Below are positions 34,320 to 43,911 of a stretch of DNA of 64,000 bases, one piece after another. Position 1 is the stretch's first letter. Each line of letters begins with the position of its first letter. Below the pieces are notes generated by a model. The model ran no database searches. It had not been told where the DNA came from and was given only the letters and a program-made list of their open reading frames with translations. The position numbers were made by a program, and so were the translations under genes. The stretch lies in NCBI RefSeq assembly GCF_008122525.1, contig NZ_VSRV01000001.1, forward strand, positions 3,462,941-3,526,940, in the 5' to 3' direction. This stretch comes from Marinomonas sp. IMCC 4694. GTDB lineage: Bacteria; Pseudomonadota; Gammaproteobacteria; Pseudomonadales; Marinomonadaceae.

Positions 34320-35144
34320 TCATTTAACCAAAATATAGTCTTTTATAAACTGCACCAACGCCGCACCCGCCGCGGCATAAAGTAACGGCATAGCCAAGCG
34401 GTAATCATTGCCATGCATGAAAATCACCACACAGGCTGCCACCATTAATGAAAGGATAAATAAATGCAGGACGGCGCATACCCCAAACGGCCATTTTACG
34501 GTAATCATCACCGCGCTCACGCCTAATACAATGCCCAAGGCGCCGCCGACCAACACATCCATGGGCCAATGTACGCCAATGAGCACTCGACTTAATGCCA
34601 CCAATACAGCAAGCGAGATAAAGGTCACTTTTAAATACACATTTTTTGTGTAACAAAAACACACGCTGGCCAATAAAAAGGCCGTCGCACTGTGTCCAGA
34701 AGGGAAGCTTCGAGCCTGGTACGCTCGTCCAATTAAATTAAATGTTTCGACATCTAACACCGCAGGTGGGCGCGGCATAGCAAAGTAGTCTTTCAATACA
34801 TTGATCACCACCGCACTGAGCAAGCTGCCAAACAAAATGGTCCAGTGAAAGCGAACGTGACGACAAGTAAACAACAGTACGAGGACCAACAAAAATACCC
34901 CGTCACCAAACACGGTCATGCTTTCAAGTAAGATAGCCGGTAAGTAAGAGCCAAATCGATTAATGTCGATAAACGCAAACTGATACCCCCCCAGCGTATT
35001 TCCCAGTACTGCGATTCCCGCAAGAACCACAGATAACATCAAAAGGACCCGGATATCAGCAGGCGAGATAACCGTTTTAGTTGACCTAGCCTGATCAATT
35101 AATGAAGTATACTGTGTCCATAATTTACCGACATAACGGTTCAT
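34320..35144 (-). CDS. PAP2-family membrane phosphatase
   Basis: The 274-residue integral membrane protein has about six to seven helices and the full acid-phosphatase triad: KDYFAMPRPP (C1), SFPSGHSAT (C2) and SRVLIGVHWPMDV (C3). Such enzymes remove or transfer phosphate on lipids, e.g. undecaprenyl pyrophosphate, phosphatidylglycerol phosphate or lipid A. Because it is divergent from an EptA-like lipid A transferase, a role in envelope phosphate metabolism (LpxT- or LpxE-like) is attractive but inferred. Confidence 0.88.
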   Translation of the reverse strand: MNRYVGKLWTQYTSLIDQARSTKTVISPADIRVLLMLSVVLAGIAVLGNTLGGYQFAFIDINRFGSYLPAILLESMTVFGDGVFLLVLVLLFTCRHVRFHWTILFGSLLSAVVINVLKDYFAMPRPPAVLDVETFNLIGRAYQARSFPSGHSATAFLLASVCFCYTKNVYLKVTFISLAVLVALSRVLIGVHWPMDVLVGGALGIVLGVSAVMITVKWPFGVCAVLHLFILSLMVAACVVIFMHGNDYRLAMPLLYAAAGAALVQFIKDYILVK

Positions 35145-35350
35145 GAAAACCTTAATCTTGAAGAGCGTGGAAAGAGAAGTCTTAGTGTAATGATTTTATG
35201 CACATTGTGTGAAAAAATAATGAAATTAATATAATAGATATGTTTATTTATGTATTTTTAGCTGGTGAATTCATCTAAAAAGACACAGATAAAATGCCTT
35301 ATATACTGGTAAATAACGTCGATACATTGGGGACATAGGACAATATCCAC

Positions 35351-36973
35351 ATGACACATTTCCGCTCTGCCTTATTAACACTCGGTCTTTTTCTAACGAG
35401 TGGCTTGAAAACCTCACCGCGCACATCTGTGTTTATTGTTGTTTTGGCTCTGCTTAATACGATTCTGTACAACTGGCCTGTTTTGCTATTTTCTCTGCAA
35501 AATTTGGACGGCGTTACACTCAACAGTGCTCGCACACTGATCACGGTGTTTGCGGTTATTTATCTGGTCACCACACTGGTACTTTATGCGGTGTTTTTGC
35601 TGTCTAGGCGCTTAGGGAAAGTCATCAGCGCAATCACCGCCATTGCTAACTCATTGGCGGTGTATTTTGTGGTGACTTACAACGTGATTCTCGACAAAAC
35701 CATGATGGGAAACATTGTTAACACTCAGTTCTCTGAATCCTCCCAGTTTTTGACTCCGACCTTAATACTGTATGTCATGGTGTTAGGCTTGTTGCCTGCC
35801 TGGCTGATCTTGCAATCACAGGTTAAAAAAACACCTCGGTGGCGTTTGCTTACGCACCTTGTTGTCACCGTGGTCGTTACCTCGACGTGGATTTGGCAGT
35901 CACAGCAGCATTGGCTTTGGATTGATGACCATGCGAAGCAGTTAGGCGGCCGTATCATGCCTTGGTCTTATGTCGGCAATGCGGTACGTTATCAGCAAGA
36001 GCGCGCCCAAGACAACGTGGTGCAAACCTTATTGCCTGATGCGACGTTTCATTCTGATGACAAAACCGTCGTGGTTTTGGTGATTGGTGAATCCGCCCGC
36101 GCAGAAAATTTTGCCTTGTACGGCTACGGTAAACCGACCACTCCTTTGCTAAGCAATTCCGATATTATTACCCTGAAAAATGCCACTTCGTGCGCCAGCT
36201 ACACCACGGCGGCCGTGAAGTGTATTTTGTCTCATAACGACCCAAGCGGCGTCTTTGCAGAAAACTTCGAGCCGCTACCCAGTTATTTGCAACGACAAGG
36301 CATTGATGTGTTTTGGCGTACGAAAAACTGGGGGGAGCCTCCTATCAAGGTGGCGAGCTACCAAAGTGCCGGAGACTTAGAAGCTGGTTGTGAAGGGCAA
36401 GAATGTCGCTTTGACGGTGTACTATTAAGCCATTTGGCGGAGCAGATACAGGCTTCTGATAAGCAAAAAATCTTTGTCGTTTTACACCAAACCGGTAGTC
36501 ATGGCCCTTCGTATTTCCAAAAGTACCCTAAAGAGTTTGGCGTCTTTACGCCAGTTTGCCAATCGGTTGAGCTGGGTAATTGCACGCAAAAGGCCCTGAT
36601 CAATGCGTACGACAATACGATTGTCTACAACGACCATTTTTTAGATCAATTGCGTAAAACACTACTTGGGCTTAATCATACATCCAGCGCGTTTTTGTAT
36701 GTCTCAGATCATGGAGAATCCCTTGGTGAAAGCGGTATCTACTTACACGGAACGCCTTATTCTATTGCCCCGGAGCAACAATTGAAGGTGCCTTTTTTGA
36801 TGTGGCTGTCCCCCTCGTTTATTGAACAAAAGCACCTCTCTGTCGACGTATTAAAAGCACGTGAACAAAGCACCCAAGCCAATGTATTTCATACGGTAAT
36901 GGGCGCCTTTGATATGAGAAGTGAAATTTATAACCCGACCCTAGACATGTTTACAGAAGCAACAAGGCGCTAA
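35351..36973 (+). CDS. eptA: Lipid A phosphoethanolamine transferase (EptA-like)
   Basis: EptA-type enzymes move phosphoethanolamine from phosphatidylethanolamine to lipid A phosphates, lowering negative charge and polymyxin sensitivity. The 540 residues comprise five N-terminal helices (to about residue 190) and a periplasmic sulfatase-fold domain with metal ligands in VIGESARAENF, the nucleophile Thr in CASYTTAAVKC, HQTGSHGP, and SDHGESLGE. Several paired cysteines match the family disulfides. No PmrA-type or other regulator is adjacent. Confidence 0.92.
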   Translation: MTHFRSALLTLGLFLTSGLKTSPRTSVFIVVLALLNTILYNWPVLLFSLQNLDGVTLNSARTLITVFAVIYLVTTLVLYAVFLLSRRLGKVISAITAIANSLAVYFVVTYNVILDKTMMGNIVNTQFSESSQFLTPTLILYVMVLGLLPAWLILQSQVKKTPRWRLLTHLVVTVVVTSTWIWQSQQHWLWIDDHAKQLGGRIMPWSYVGNAVRYQQERAQDNVVQTLLPDATFHSDDKTVVVLVIGESARAENFALYGYGKPTTPLLSNSDIITLKNATSCASYTTAAVKCILSHNDPSGVFAENFEPLPSYLQRQGIDVFWRTKNWGEPPIKVASYQSAGDLEAGCEGQECRFDGVLLSHLAEQIQASDKQKIFVVLHQTGSHGPSYFQKYPKEFGVFTPVCQSVELGNCTQKALINAYDNTIVYNDHFLDQLRKTLLGLNHTSSAFLYVSDHGESLGESGIYLHGTPYSIAPEQQLKVPFLMWLSPSFIEQKHLSVDVLKAREQSTQANVFHTVMGAFDMRSEIYNPTLDMFTEATRR

Positions 36974-37034
36974 CACCACAAAGCCCCAGAGCCATCATGC
37001 TTTGGGGGCTTGTCTCTAAAAGCACGACATGGGA

Positions 37035-38552
37035 TTAACCAAAGTCATGATTAATCAGATCTAACATGGGGTTATAAAGTGGCTCTGACGTGGTGTGGTC
37101 GTGCGTCTTTTTTAATGGCTTATCAGTCGGCTCTACAATCACGTTTACCGCTGTTGTTTTTTGTTTCCTGTGTTTATTATCTTTACTGTCATCAACGACA
37201 AGTGTGGCTTTAAGGCCATTTCCAAAATACATCGCCAACGCATCGCCCAAAGAAGCGATGTCGTCTACCGTAACGTTCACCGCCATCCAATGGTCGGCGT
37301 CGGCTTCCTGACTGACTAAAGTACCCGGTACAATATCGTGGCGAAAACGAGCAAATAATGCCGTCGCGTGATCATCACTCAAAGGTTGAGACAAGCGCAT
37401 CCATAAAGCAATGCCCCCTTTGCTGGTTGCGAAATTGACCTGTTCACCCAACTTCGCTTCTAAATCGGACTTGATACGTTCCGAGTTTGCCCAGAGGTGA
37501 CGGGCTCGTCGCGTTATTGAGTGCTTACCATGAGGTTGTAATGCCTCGTTTAGCGCCTCTTGTTGGGCATCACTGAGGGCCATATCCACCGCTAAAAAAG
37601 CGCCTTCCAACACCTGATGGTACTGTCCTGGCAAACACCAACTGACCGATCGGCCAACGCCTTTTGCTTCTATACCACCGATGTATACAATGAGATCCGA
37701 TGAATCCAACGATTTGTACGTCATCATTGAAGTCTCACGATAAGCGAGGTGCGAACACAAGTCCCACTCGATAACCGGCAACCTAGCGTCTTCGATAATC
37801 GCTAACCAACGGCGCAAACTTAAATTACTGATCAACTGGCCAGCAGGGAAAGAAAATTGACCTGGTAACACAATGAGCTGCACCGGCTTATCTTGTAACG
37901 CTCGCACGACCAGGTCTAAATCGACCCCGCGCTCCCCTGCGCCCAATGTAATAACCTGTCGGCCTAAGCCTTGTAAGGTAGCGGTGATTCTTGGGTCACA
38001 AGGCGTCAACACTAAGACAGTATCCCCACGCAGCGTCAAGGTTTGCACGCTTTGACTGAACATCGCCAGCGGCGACTGGCCTAACCATAGTTGCGCAGCA
38101 TGGGCTTTTATGCCGACGTTTTTTAAATAGTCACAAACCGATTCACGTACCGCCAAATGGCCTTTGCCCAATACAGGTACATTGGTTTTATCATGGAAAG
38201 TCGCTGACGTTAACGCGCTGTCGCTGTGGTCAACTAATGCGGCATGATGCGCAAGACTGGCCCATGCCGACTGAGCCCCTTTATTGGCGAGTTCACGCCA
38301 CTCGTCCCCCGCCAACAGCAAGGCCGCTTTTGCTCCGCCGCGATGACACACAAAATAACCGGACTTGGGACGAGATTCGATCCAGCCTTCTTGACTCAAA
38401 ATGTCATAGCCATGAATAACGGTGTTTAAACTCAAACCGAGTTGCTTAGATAAGGCACGCAACGACGGCATACGATCGCCAGTGGTGATCGTATTTTGTG
38501 ACCTCTGTGCTAAAAACCAATCAACCACCCCCTTGTATAAAAACTCAGCCAC
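37035..38552 (-). CDS. MocR-type GntR regulator with diverged aminotransferase domain
   Basis: The 505-residue protein has an N-terminal GntR winged helix (MPSLRALSKQLGLSLNTVIHGYDILSQEGWIESRPKSG pattern) and a fold-type I aminotransferase-like domain. The latter retains the framework (LPGQFSFPAGQLIS; VYIGGIEAKGVGRSVSWCLPG, which may hold the PLP Lys), but the usual ED/DY motif and NPTG-like loop are much altered, and a charged C-terminal extension follows. It may sense an amine or PLP form, or have lost cofactor binding. Divergent from csdA, but a regulatory link is unproven. Confidence 0.85.
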   Translation of the reverse strand: MAEFLYKGVVDWFLAQRSQNTITTGDRMPSLRALSKQLGLSLNTVIHGYDILSQEGWIESRPKSGYFVCHRGGAKAALLLAGDEWRELANKGAQSAWASLAHHAALVDHSDSALTSATFHDKTNVPVLGKGHLAVRESVCDYLKNVGIKAHAAQLWLGQSPLAMFSQSVQTLTLRGDTVLVLTPCDPRITATLQGLGRQVITLGAGERGVDLDLVVRALQDKPVQLIVLPGQFSFPAGQLISNLSLRRWLAIIEDARLPVIEWDLCSHLAYRETSMMTYKSLDSSDLIVYIGGIEAKGVGRSVSWCLPGQYHQVLEGAFLAVDMALSDAQQEALNEALQPHGKHSITRRARHLWANSERIKSDLEAKLGEQVNFATSKGGIALWMRLSQPLSDDHATALFARFRHDIVPGTLVSQEADADHWMAVNVTVDDIASLGDALAMYFGNGLKATLVVDDSKDNKHRKQKTTAVNVIVEPTDKPLKKTHDHTTSEPLYNPMLDLINHDFG

Positions 38553-38704
38553 TGTTTTGTACCTTTTTTATTAGTCTGATAAGAATCTGTTCTTAATCAT
38601 TCAATTTATAGCCAAAAAACACAAGCAAAAAACCAATCCATTCCCGTTTTCCTCCGGGTTAGGGTACAATTTTCTTTCTGTATCGCGCTAAATGTTGAGT
38701 ATCT

Positions 38705-39922
38705 ATGGCTTTTGATCCCACGTCGCTTCGCTCCCTGTTTCCTATTTTATCTCAGCGTGCCTACGAGCATCCTTTGACGTATTTAGACAACGCCGCCACA
38801 ACACAAAAACCATTGCAGGTATTGGACGCCATTCAGCACTATTACCGCCATATCAATGCCAATGTACATCGAGGGGCGCACTGCCTCAGTGACCAAGCCA
38901 CCAACGGCTTTGAACAAGCCAGACACACGGTGGCGAAGTTTATTAATGCGCCCACACACAGCCATATTATTTGGACAAAAGGTGCAACTGAGTCGATCAA
39001 TGCCGTAGCCTACGGCCTTGAACATGTCATAGAAAAAGGCGATGAAATCCTCATCACCAGCTTAGAGCATCATGCTAACTTGGTACCATGGCAGCAATTG
39101 GCCTTTAGAACTGGCGCTCGCTTACGCGTGCTGCCACTGACGTCCAACGGAGAATGGCAGCCTGAATTTGCGCATTATTTTACAGATCGTACGCGTATTT
39201 TCGCCGCCACCCAGATCTCTAATGCGATTGGCACCAGCACGCCACTCAACATCATGCTCGACCTTGCCAAACAGCAGGGCGCCTTTACTTTAGTCGACGG
39301 CGCTCAAGCCGTGGCGCACTACCCTGTTGACGTGCAAACATTGAATTGTGATTTTTATGTGTTCTCAGGGCACAAAATGTACGGCCCGACGGGAATAGGC
39401 GTGCTGTATGGCAAACAACACGCATTGGACATTCTGATCCCTTATCAAACCGGCGGGGAAATGGTGCGTCATGTGTCGCATCAAGCAACAGAATTTAACG
39501 TGTTACCTTATCGCTTAGAAGCCGGCACTCCGCACATTGAAGGAGCAATCGGCTTGGCGGCGGCCTGTGATTTCCTCATGGATCAAGATCGCCTATCGCT
39601 GTTGGCATGGGAGCAATCTCTCGCGGCGCACGTTTACGCTCGTCTTCATAAAGAAGGCGGTATCGACATCTATTCACCCGAAAAAAACACCACCTTGGTA
39701 TCATTAAGTGTACCCACTATTCACATCCTAGATCTGAATGCCTACCTAGACAGCCAAGGCGTCGCGGTTCGCGCTGGCAGCCACTGTGCCCATCCACTGA
39801 TGGCGCAACTGGGCGTATCCGGGACCTTACGTGCGTCTTTTGCCTGTTACAACACCCTCGAAGAAGCCAACCGCTTCTGTGATGTACTTATAGAAGCCAT
39901 TGACTTATTGAGCGATGAGTAA
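38705..39922 (+). CDS. csdA: Cysteine desulfurase CsdA/SufS type
   Basis: This PLP enzyme takes sulfur from cysteine as a persulfide for Fe-S clusters and sulfur-containing cofactors. The 405 residues include YLDNAATTQKP, TSLEHHANLVPWQ, VDGAQAVAHYPVD, PLP Lys in FSGHKMYGPTG, and the catalytic Cys in RAGSHCAHPLM. Adjacent csdE and facing tcdA point to the CSD sulfur system rather than the SUF operon, none of whose scaffold genes is present. Confidence 0.93.
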   Translation: MAFDPTSLRSLFPILSQRAYEHPLTYLDNAATTQKPLQVLDAIQHYYRHINANVHRGAHCLSDQATNGFEQARHTVAKFINAPTHSHIIWTKGATESINAVAYGLEHVIEKGDEILITSLEHHANLVPWQQLAFRTGARLRVLPLTSNGEWQPEFAHYFTDRTRIFAATQISNAIGTSTPLNIMLDLAKQQGAFTLVDGAQAVAHYPVDVQTLNCDFYVFSGHKMYGPTGIGVLYGKQHALDILIPYQTGGEMVRHVSHQATEFNVLPYRLEAGTPHIEGAIGLAAACDFLMDQDRLSLLAWEQSLAAHVYARLHKEGGIDIYSPEKNTTLVSLSVPTIHILDLNAYLDSQGVAVRAGSHCAHPLMAQLGVSGTLRASFACYNTLEEANRFCDVLIEAIDLLSDE

Positions 39923-39928
39923 CAAACC

Positions 39929-40318
39929 ATGACAGACGCCATAAGCATCAAAGCCCAACTGCAAGCGTGCCGTAGCAAAGAAGAAACCTTCAAGGCTTTG
40001 GTTGCGTTAAGCAAAACCTTACCGCGCTTATCAGCGGAAGAAAAAACCGAAGAAAATAAGGTAAAAGGCTGCGACAGTGCCGTTTGGCTCATTATCAAAG
40101 AATCAAACGGCATCCGTCACTTCAACGCCGACAGCGATGCCAAACTCATGCGTGGCGTACTGATCGTCATATTAAGCTTAGTGTCAGGAAAAACACGGTC
40201 TAACATTCAACAAATGGATCTAACAGCCGAACTGGCCGAGCTTAACTTATCCAGCTATTTAACCAGCTCTCGTACAAACGGAATACTGGCTATTTTGAAC
40301 AGGATTCAGCACGTTTAG
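39929..40318 (+). CDS. csdE: SufE-family sulfur acceptor CsdE
   Basis: CsdE accepts sulfur from CsdA on a conserved cysteine and hands it on. The 129-residue protein has the SufE pattern: LPRLSAEEKTEENKVKGCDSAVWL, containing the acceptor Cys, then a core ending LTSSRTNGILAILNRI. It starts 6 bp after csdA. Its 3' end overlaps the convergent tcdA gene by 29 bp. Confidence 0.92.
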   Translation: MTDAISIKAQLQACRSKEETFKALVALSKTLPRLSAEEKTEENKVKGCDSAVWLIIKESNGIRHFNADSDAKLMRGVLIVILSLVSGKTRSNIQQMDLTAELAELNLSSYLTSSRTNGILAILNRIQHV

Positions 40319-41081
40319 CCAGTTTTTCCAATACTCTCGATACCGCGACAAACGCGAAAGAAGCGGTGACGGCGGTGCTGGCGCCAAAGCCGGTATAGCA
40401 GTTCATTTTGGTTTCTGTATCGCCCTTTAAGCGCTGATGGGACACGGTGCCATCGCCTTGTGGGTAGCTTAATTGTTCGGTGGAATAGACGCATTCGATG
40501 TCAAAGCGACGTTTCGGATTACGGGTGAAATTATGGTAACGCCGTAGAAAATTACGCAGTTTAGCAGCGAGCGGGTCTTTTTCGGTTTTAGCAAGATCAC
40601 CGATAAGAATCTTGGTGGGGTCCATTTGGCCGCCGGCACCACCGACTGTGATGACTTTACGCTTGTTGCTTTTACTCCACGCCATAAGAGCCGCTTTCGG
40701 TTTGATGCTGTCTATGCAGTCAATAATATAGTCATATGGCTCAGCCAGCAGCTCAAGAATGTTGTCAGGGGTAAGAAAGTCTTCAATACAGGTCACCTGG
40801 CAGTTAGGGTTAATCAACGCAATACGTTCTGCCATGACGTCGACTTTTGACTGGCCAATATTGCCATCAAGCGCATGAATTTGTCGGTTAGTATTGGTAA
40901 TACAAACATCGTCCATATCAATAAGCGTAATGTGCCCAATGGCGGAACGCGCCAGCGCTTCTGCTGCCCAAGAACCCACACCACCAATGCCAATAATACA
41001 AATATGCGATTGCGTAAATGCCTCGTACGCTAGGTCGCCATACAAGCGACGAATGCCGCCAAATCGTTGATCGTCTGTCAC
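40290..41081 (-). CDS. tcdA: tRNA threonylcarbamoyladenosine dehydratase TcdA (CsdL)
   Basis: TcdA is an E1-like enzyme that uses ATP to cyclise t6A37 to ct6A in tRNAs reading ANN codons; it interacts with the CsdA-CsdE sulfur relay. The 263 residues start at GTG (AGGAGAG upstream) with the MTDDQRFGGIRRLYG start typical of the family. They show the nucleotide loop GIGGVGSWAAEALARSAIG, DMDDVCITNTNRQ and the C-terminal GFGASTAVTASFAFVAVSRVLE helix. In E. coli csdL follows csdE in the same direction; here it faces the pair. Confidence 0.93.
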   Translation of the reverse strand: MTDDQRFGGIRRLYGDLAYEAFTQSHICIIGIGGVGSWAAEALARSAIGHITLIDMDDVCITNTNRQIHALDGNIGQSKVDVMAERIALINPNCQVTCIEDFLTPDNILELLAEPYDYIIDCIDSIKPKAALMAWSKSNKRKVITVGGAGGQMDPTKILIGDLAKTEKDPLAAKLRNFLRRYHNFTRNPKRRFDIECVYSTEQLSYPQGDGTVSHQRLKGDTETKMNCYTGFGASTAVTASFAFVAVSRVLEKLAKRAESCSK

Positions 41082-41176
41082 TTATTCTCTCCTGCCAGGG
41101 CGATCACCCTGCGCTTTTACCTTTATTGAGTGTATTCTGTTGTCTTGTTCATTTACTGATAACGACAGTGAGCCCT

Positions 41177-41917
41177 ATGATTCAGCAAGCTTTTGAGGTC
41201 CTTGGCTTAACACCAAGAGAAACACAGCTTTACCAAACGCTATTAAAGCTAGGCCCTTCTTCTATTCGTGATATCGCAGAGCACAGTGGGATCAACCGAG
41301 GCACTGCGTACGAAGCCTTAAAACAATTACAAACTAAAGGGGTCGTCAGCTATTTTCCTAAAGGAAAGAGACGTTTTTTTACCGCAGAAAACCCAGATAT
41401 CTTATTAAATCTAGCGGAAGAAAAACGCACTCGACTTGATAAAACCATCGAAAATCTTAAAAACACGATCATACCCAATTTGCATCAACAACAACCGGAT
41501 TATCATCAAACTCATGTACGTTATTATGAAGGTGATGATGGTATTGAATGGGTACTTCGCGATATTTTAAACGTGGTGTCACAGCAAGACCACAAAGAAT
41601 ATTGTGTATTTTCGTCGAAGCCAATTCGTCCATTTTTGTATCGTCCTTTTCCAAACTACACCAAACAGCGAGTCAAATTAGGCATTAATGTTAAAGTCAT
41701 TGCCTTAGGTGAAGGGGGCGAAGAGGCCCAGTTATCAGAGCGAAAATGGATTAAAACCGAGGGCGCAGTGGACGCGAGTTACATCGCCATTTATCCACCG
41801 AAATGCGCGATTATCTCTTTGGCGAGTAACAATTTTCCATCTGCCGTTGTGTTGGAGTCCAAAGACATTGCTAAAGCCCAACAGATTATTTTCGATACCC
41901 TTTGGAAAATGCTTTAG
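41177..41917 (+). CDS. TrmB-family transcriptional regulator
   Basis: From the ATG at 41177 (the open frame extends further upstream across the tcdA start, which is not credible) the product has 246 residues. The N-terminal TrmB winged helix reads ETQLYQTLLKLGPSSIRDIAEHSGINRGTAYEALKQL in pattern, followed by a wing (KGKRRFFTAENP), a coiled-coil (EEKRTRLDKTIENLKNTI) and a C-terminal ligand domain (HVRYYEGDDGIEWVLRDIL). TrmB proteins are mostly known from archaea as sugar regulators; bacterial ones are less studied. No target gene is evident. Confidence 0.82.
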   Translation: MIQQAFEVLGLTPRETQLYQTLLKLGPSSIRDIAEHSGINRGTAYEALKQLQTKGVVSYFPKGKRRFFTAENPDILLNLAEEKRTRLDKTIENLKNTIIPNLHQQQPDYHQTHVRYYEGDDGIEWVLRDILNVVSQQDHKEYCVFSSKPIRPFLYRPFPNYTKQRVKLGINVKVIALGEGGEEAQLSERKWIKTEGAVDASYIAIYPPKCAIISLASNNFPSAVVLESKDIAKAQQIIFDTLWKML

Positions 41918-41964
41918 CGTTTTATTTCTCACTTTGTAGAAGCTTTATAGAAGATAAGCGCCAT

Positions 41965-41994
41965 AAAAAAAAGCAGCCATTAGGCTGCTTTTTT
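41965..41994. terminator. Bidirectional terminator at end of atp operon
   Basis: AAAAAAAGCAGCC-ATTA-GGCTGCTTTTTT: an 11-bp stem with A- and U-runs between the convergent TrmB-type gene and atpC. Confidence 0.92.
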
Positions 41995-42025
41995 GACTTC
42001 ACTTCAGTCGTCTGTGGCTTATTAA

Positions 42026-42442
42026 TTAATTGCCACGAAACTGCTGAATAGTACGTAAACGGGCCATAGCTTCCACTAGTTCCGCTGCCGCACGAGTGTA
42101 GTCGACGTCAGGTTTTTGGTTTGCCAAAAGCTCTTGGGCATGAGCCTGAGCTTTTAGTGCCGCTTCTTCGTCTAGATCTCTTGCGCGAGTGGCTGTATTA
42201 GCCAAGACAGTGACGCGGTGCGGTTGAACTTCTAAGAAGCCACCGGACACGAAGATAAACTCTTCGTCACCATTTTCTTTAACCACACGAACAGGACCTG
42301 GCTTCAGAGTCGTCAATAACGGCGCATGACCAGGCATGATACCCAAGTCGCCATAACTGCCCGCAGCCACAAGAGATTGCACCGTACCGGAAAAAATCTC
42401 TTGTTCAGCGCTTACGATATCGCAGTGTACTGTGATAGCCAT
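42026..42442 (-). CDS. atpC: ATP synthase epsilon subunit
   Basis: Part of the rotor stalk of F1, coupling gamma to the c-ring and inhibiting ATP hydrolysis. The 138 residues have the N-terminal beta sandwich (VHCDIVSAEQEIFSG, GDLGIMPGHAPLLT, FIFVSGGFLEVQPHRVTVLA) and the C-terminal helical hairpin. Last gene of the atp operon. Confidence 0.97.
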   Translation of the reverse strand: MAITVHCDIVSAEQEIFSGTVQSLVAAGSYGDLGIMPGHAPLLTTLKPGPVRVVKENGDEEFIFVSGGFLEVQPHRVTVLANTATRARDLDEEAALKAQAHAQELLANQKPDVDYTRAAAELVEAMARLRTIQQFRGN

Positions 42443-42505
42443 AAGTTGCCTCTCTTAGTCATACTTAGCAAAAGCGCCTTGCAACGCTTTTGCTACGCGT
42501 GATGG

Positions 42506-43882
42506 TTAAAGTTTCTTAGCTTTCTCGACCGCTTCGTCGATGCTACCAATCATGTAGAACGCTTGCTCTGGAAGGTCATCAAATTCGCCATCCAAGATGC
42601 CTTTAAAGCCACGAATCGTGTCTTTCAAAGAAACATACTTACCTGGGGAACCCGTGAAGACTTCGGCTACGAAGAAAGGCTGAGACAAGAAACGCTGGAT
42701 TTTACGAGAACGGTTAACCGTTTGCTTATCTTCTTCAGATAACTCGTCCATACCCAAAATTGCGATGATGTCTTTCAATTCTTTGTAACGCTGCAACACC
42801 ATTTGAACGCCACGAGCTACGTCGTAATGCTCTTGACCGATGACTAATGGGTCAAGCTGACGTGAAGTAGAGTCAAGCGGATCGATCGCTGGGTAAATAC
42901 CCAAAGAGGCGATGTCACGAGACAATACAACCGTTGCGTCCAAGTGAGAGAACGTCGTTGCTGGAGATGGATCTGTTAAGTCATCCGCAGGTACGTATAC
43001 CGCTTGAACAGACGTGATAGAACCCGTCTTAGTAGAGGTGATACGTTCTTGAAGAACACCCATCTCTTCAGCAAGAGTAGGCTGGTAACCTACTGCAGAT
43101 GGCATACGACCTAGCAACGCAGATACTTCCGTACCGGCAAGTGTATAACGGTAGATGTTATCTACGAAGAAAAGTACGTCACGACCTTCGTCACGGAATT
43201 TCTCAGCCATGGTCAAACCCGTCAAAGCAACACGTAAACGGTTACCTGGTGGCTCGTTCATTTGGCCATATACTAGAGATACTTTATCGATTACGTTCGA
43301 GTCCGTCATCTCATGGTAGAAGTCGTTACCTTCACGTGTACGCTCACCAACACCAGCGAATACAGAATAACCACTGTGCTCGATGGCGATGTTACGGATA
43401 AGCTCCATCATGTTTACGGTTTTACCAACACCGGCACCACCAAACAGACCAACTTTACCACCTTTTGCAAAAGGACAAACAAGGTCGATTACTTTGATGC
43501 CTGTTTCTAGCAATTCGTTGCTAGAAGACTGCTCAGCATAAGAAGGAGCTGAACGGTGAATTGACCAACGCTCTTCTTCGCCGATTGGGCCTTTCTCGTC
43601 AATTGGATTACCTAGAACGTCCATAATACGTCCTAGTGTTTGAGTACCAACCGGAACAGAAACTGGCTTGTTGGTGTTTTCAACAACCAAACCACGTCTC
43701 ATTCCATCAGTGGAACCCATGGCGATAGTACGAACAATGCCGTCGCCTAGTTGTTGTTGAACTTCCAACACCAACTCTTTACCCTCAATTGTCAGGGCGT
43801 CGTATACTTTTGGCACGCTATCACGTGGGAATTCCACGTCAATAACAGCACCGATAATCTGTACGATTTGTCCGCTACTCAT
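42506..43882 (-). CDS. atpD: ATP synthase beta subunit
   Basis: This is the catalytic F1 subunit, 458 residues. It has the P-loop GGAGVGKTVNMMELI, catalytic Glu in GVGERTREGNDFY, the DELSEED motif near residue 378 (here MDELSEEDKQ), and the PSAVGYQPTLAEEMG arginine-finger-facing loop. Standard length and position between atpG and atpC. Confidence 0.98.
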   Translation of the reverse strand: MSSGQIVQIIGAVIDVEFPRDSVPKVYDALTIEGKELVLEVQQQLGDGIVRTIAMGSTDGMRRGLVVENTNKPVSVPVGTQTLGRIMDVLGNPIDEKGPIGEEERWSIHRSAPSYAEQSSSNELLETGIKVIDLVCPFAKGGKVGLFGGAGVGKTVNMMELIRNIAIEHSGYSVFAGVGERTREGNDFYHEMTDSNVIDKVSLVYGQMNEPPGNRLRVALTGLTMAEKFRDEGRDVLFFVDNIYRYTLAGTEVSALLGRMPSAVGYQPTLAEEMGVLQERITSTKTGSITSVQAVYVPADDLTDPSPATTFSHLDATVVLSRDIASLGIYPAIDPLDSTSRQLDPLVIGQEHYDVARGVQMVLQRYKELKDIIAILGMDELSEEDKQTVNRSRKIQRFLSQPFFVAEVFTGSPGKYVSLKDTIRGFKGILDGEFDDLPEQAFYMIGSIDEAVEKAKKL

Positions 43883-43911
43883 GTTCGGATCCTCTTAAAT
43901 ACCTAAATACC

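Noticed and set aside
36980..37012. Hairpin after eptA (AAGCCCC/GGGGCTT) as a terminator
   Set aside because: The stem is plausible but it is followed by GTCTC with no U-run, so not listed as a feature.
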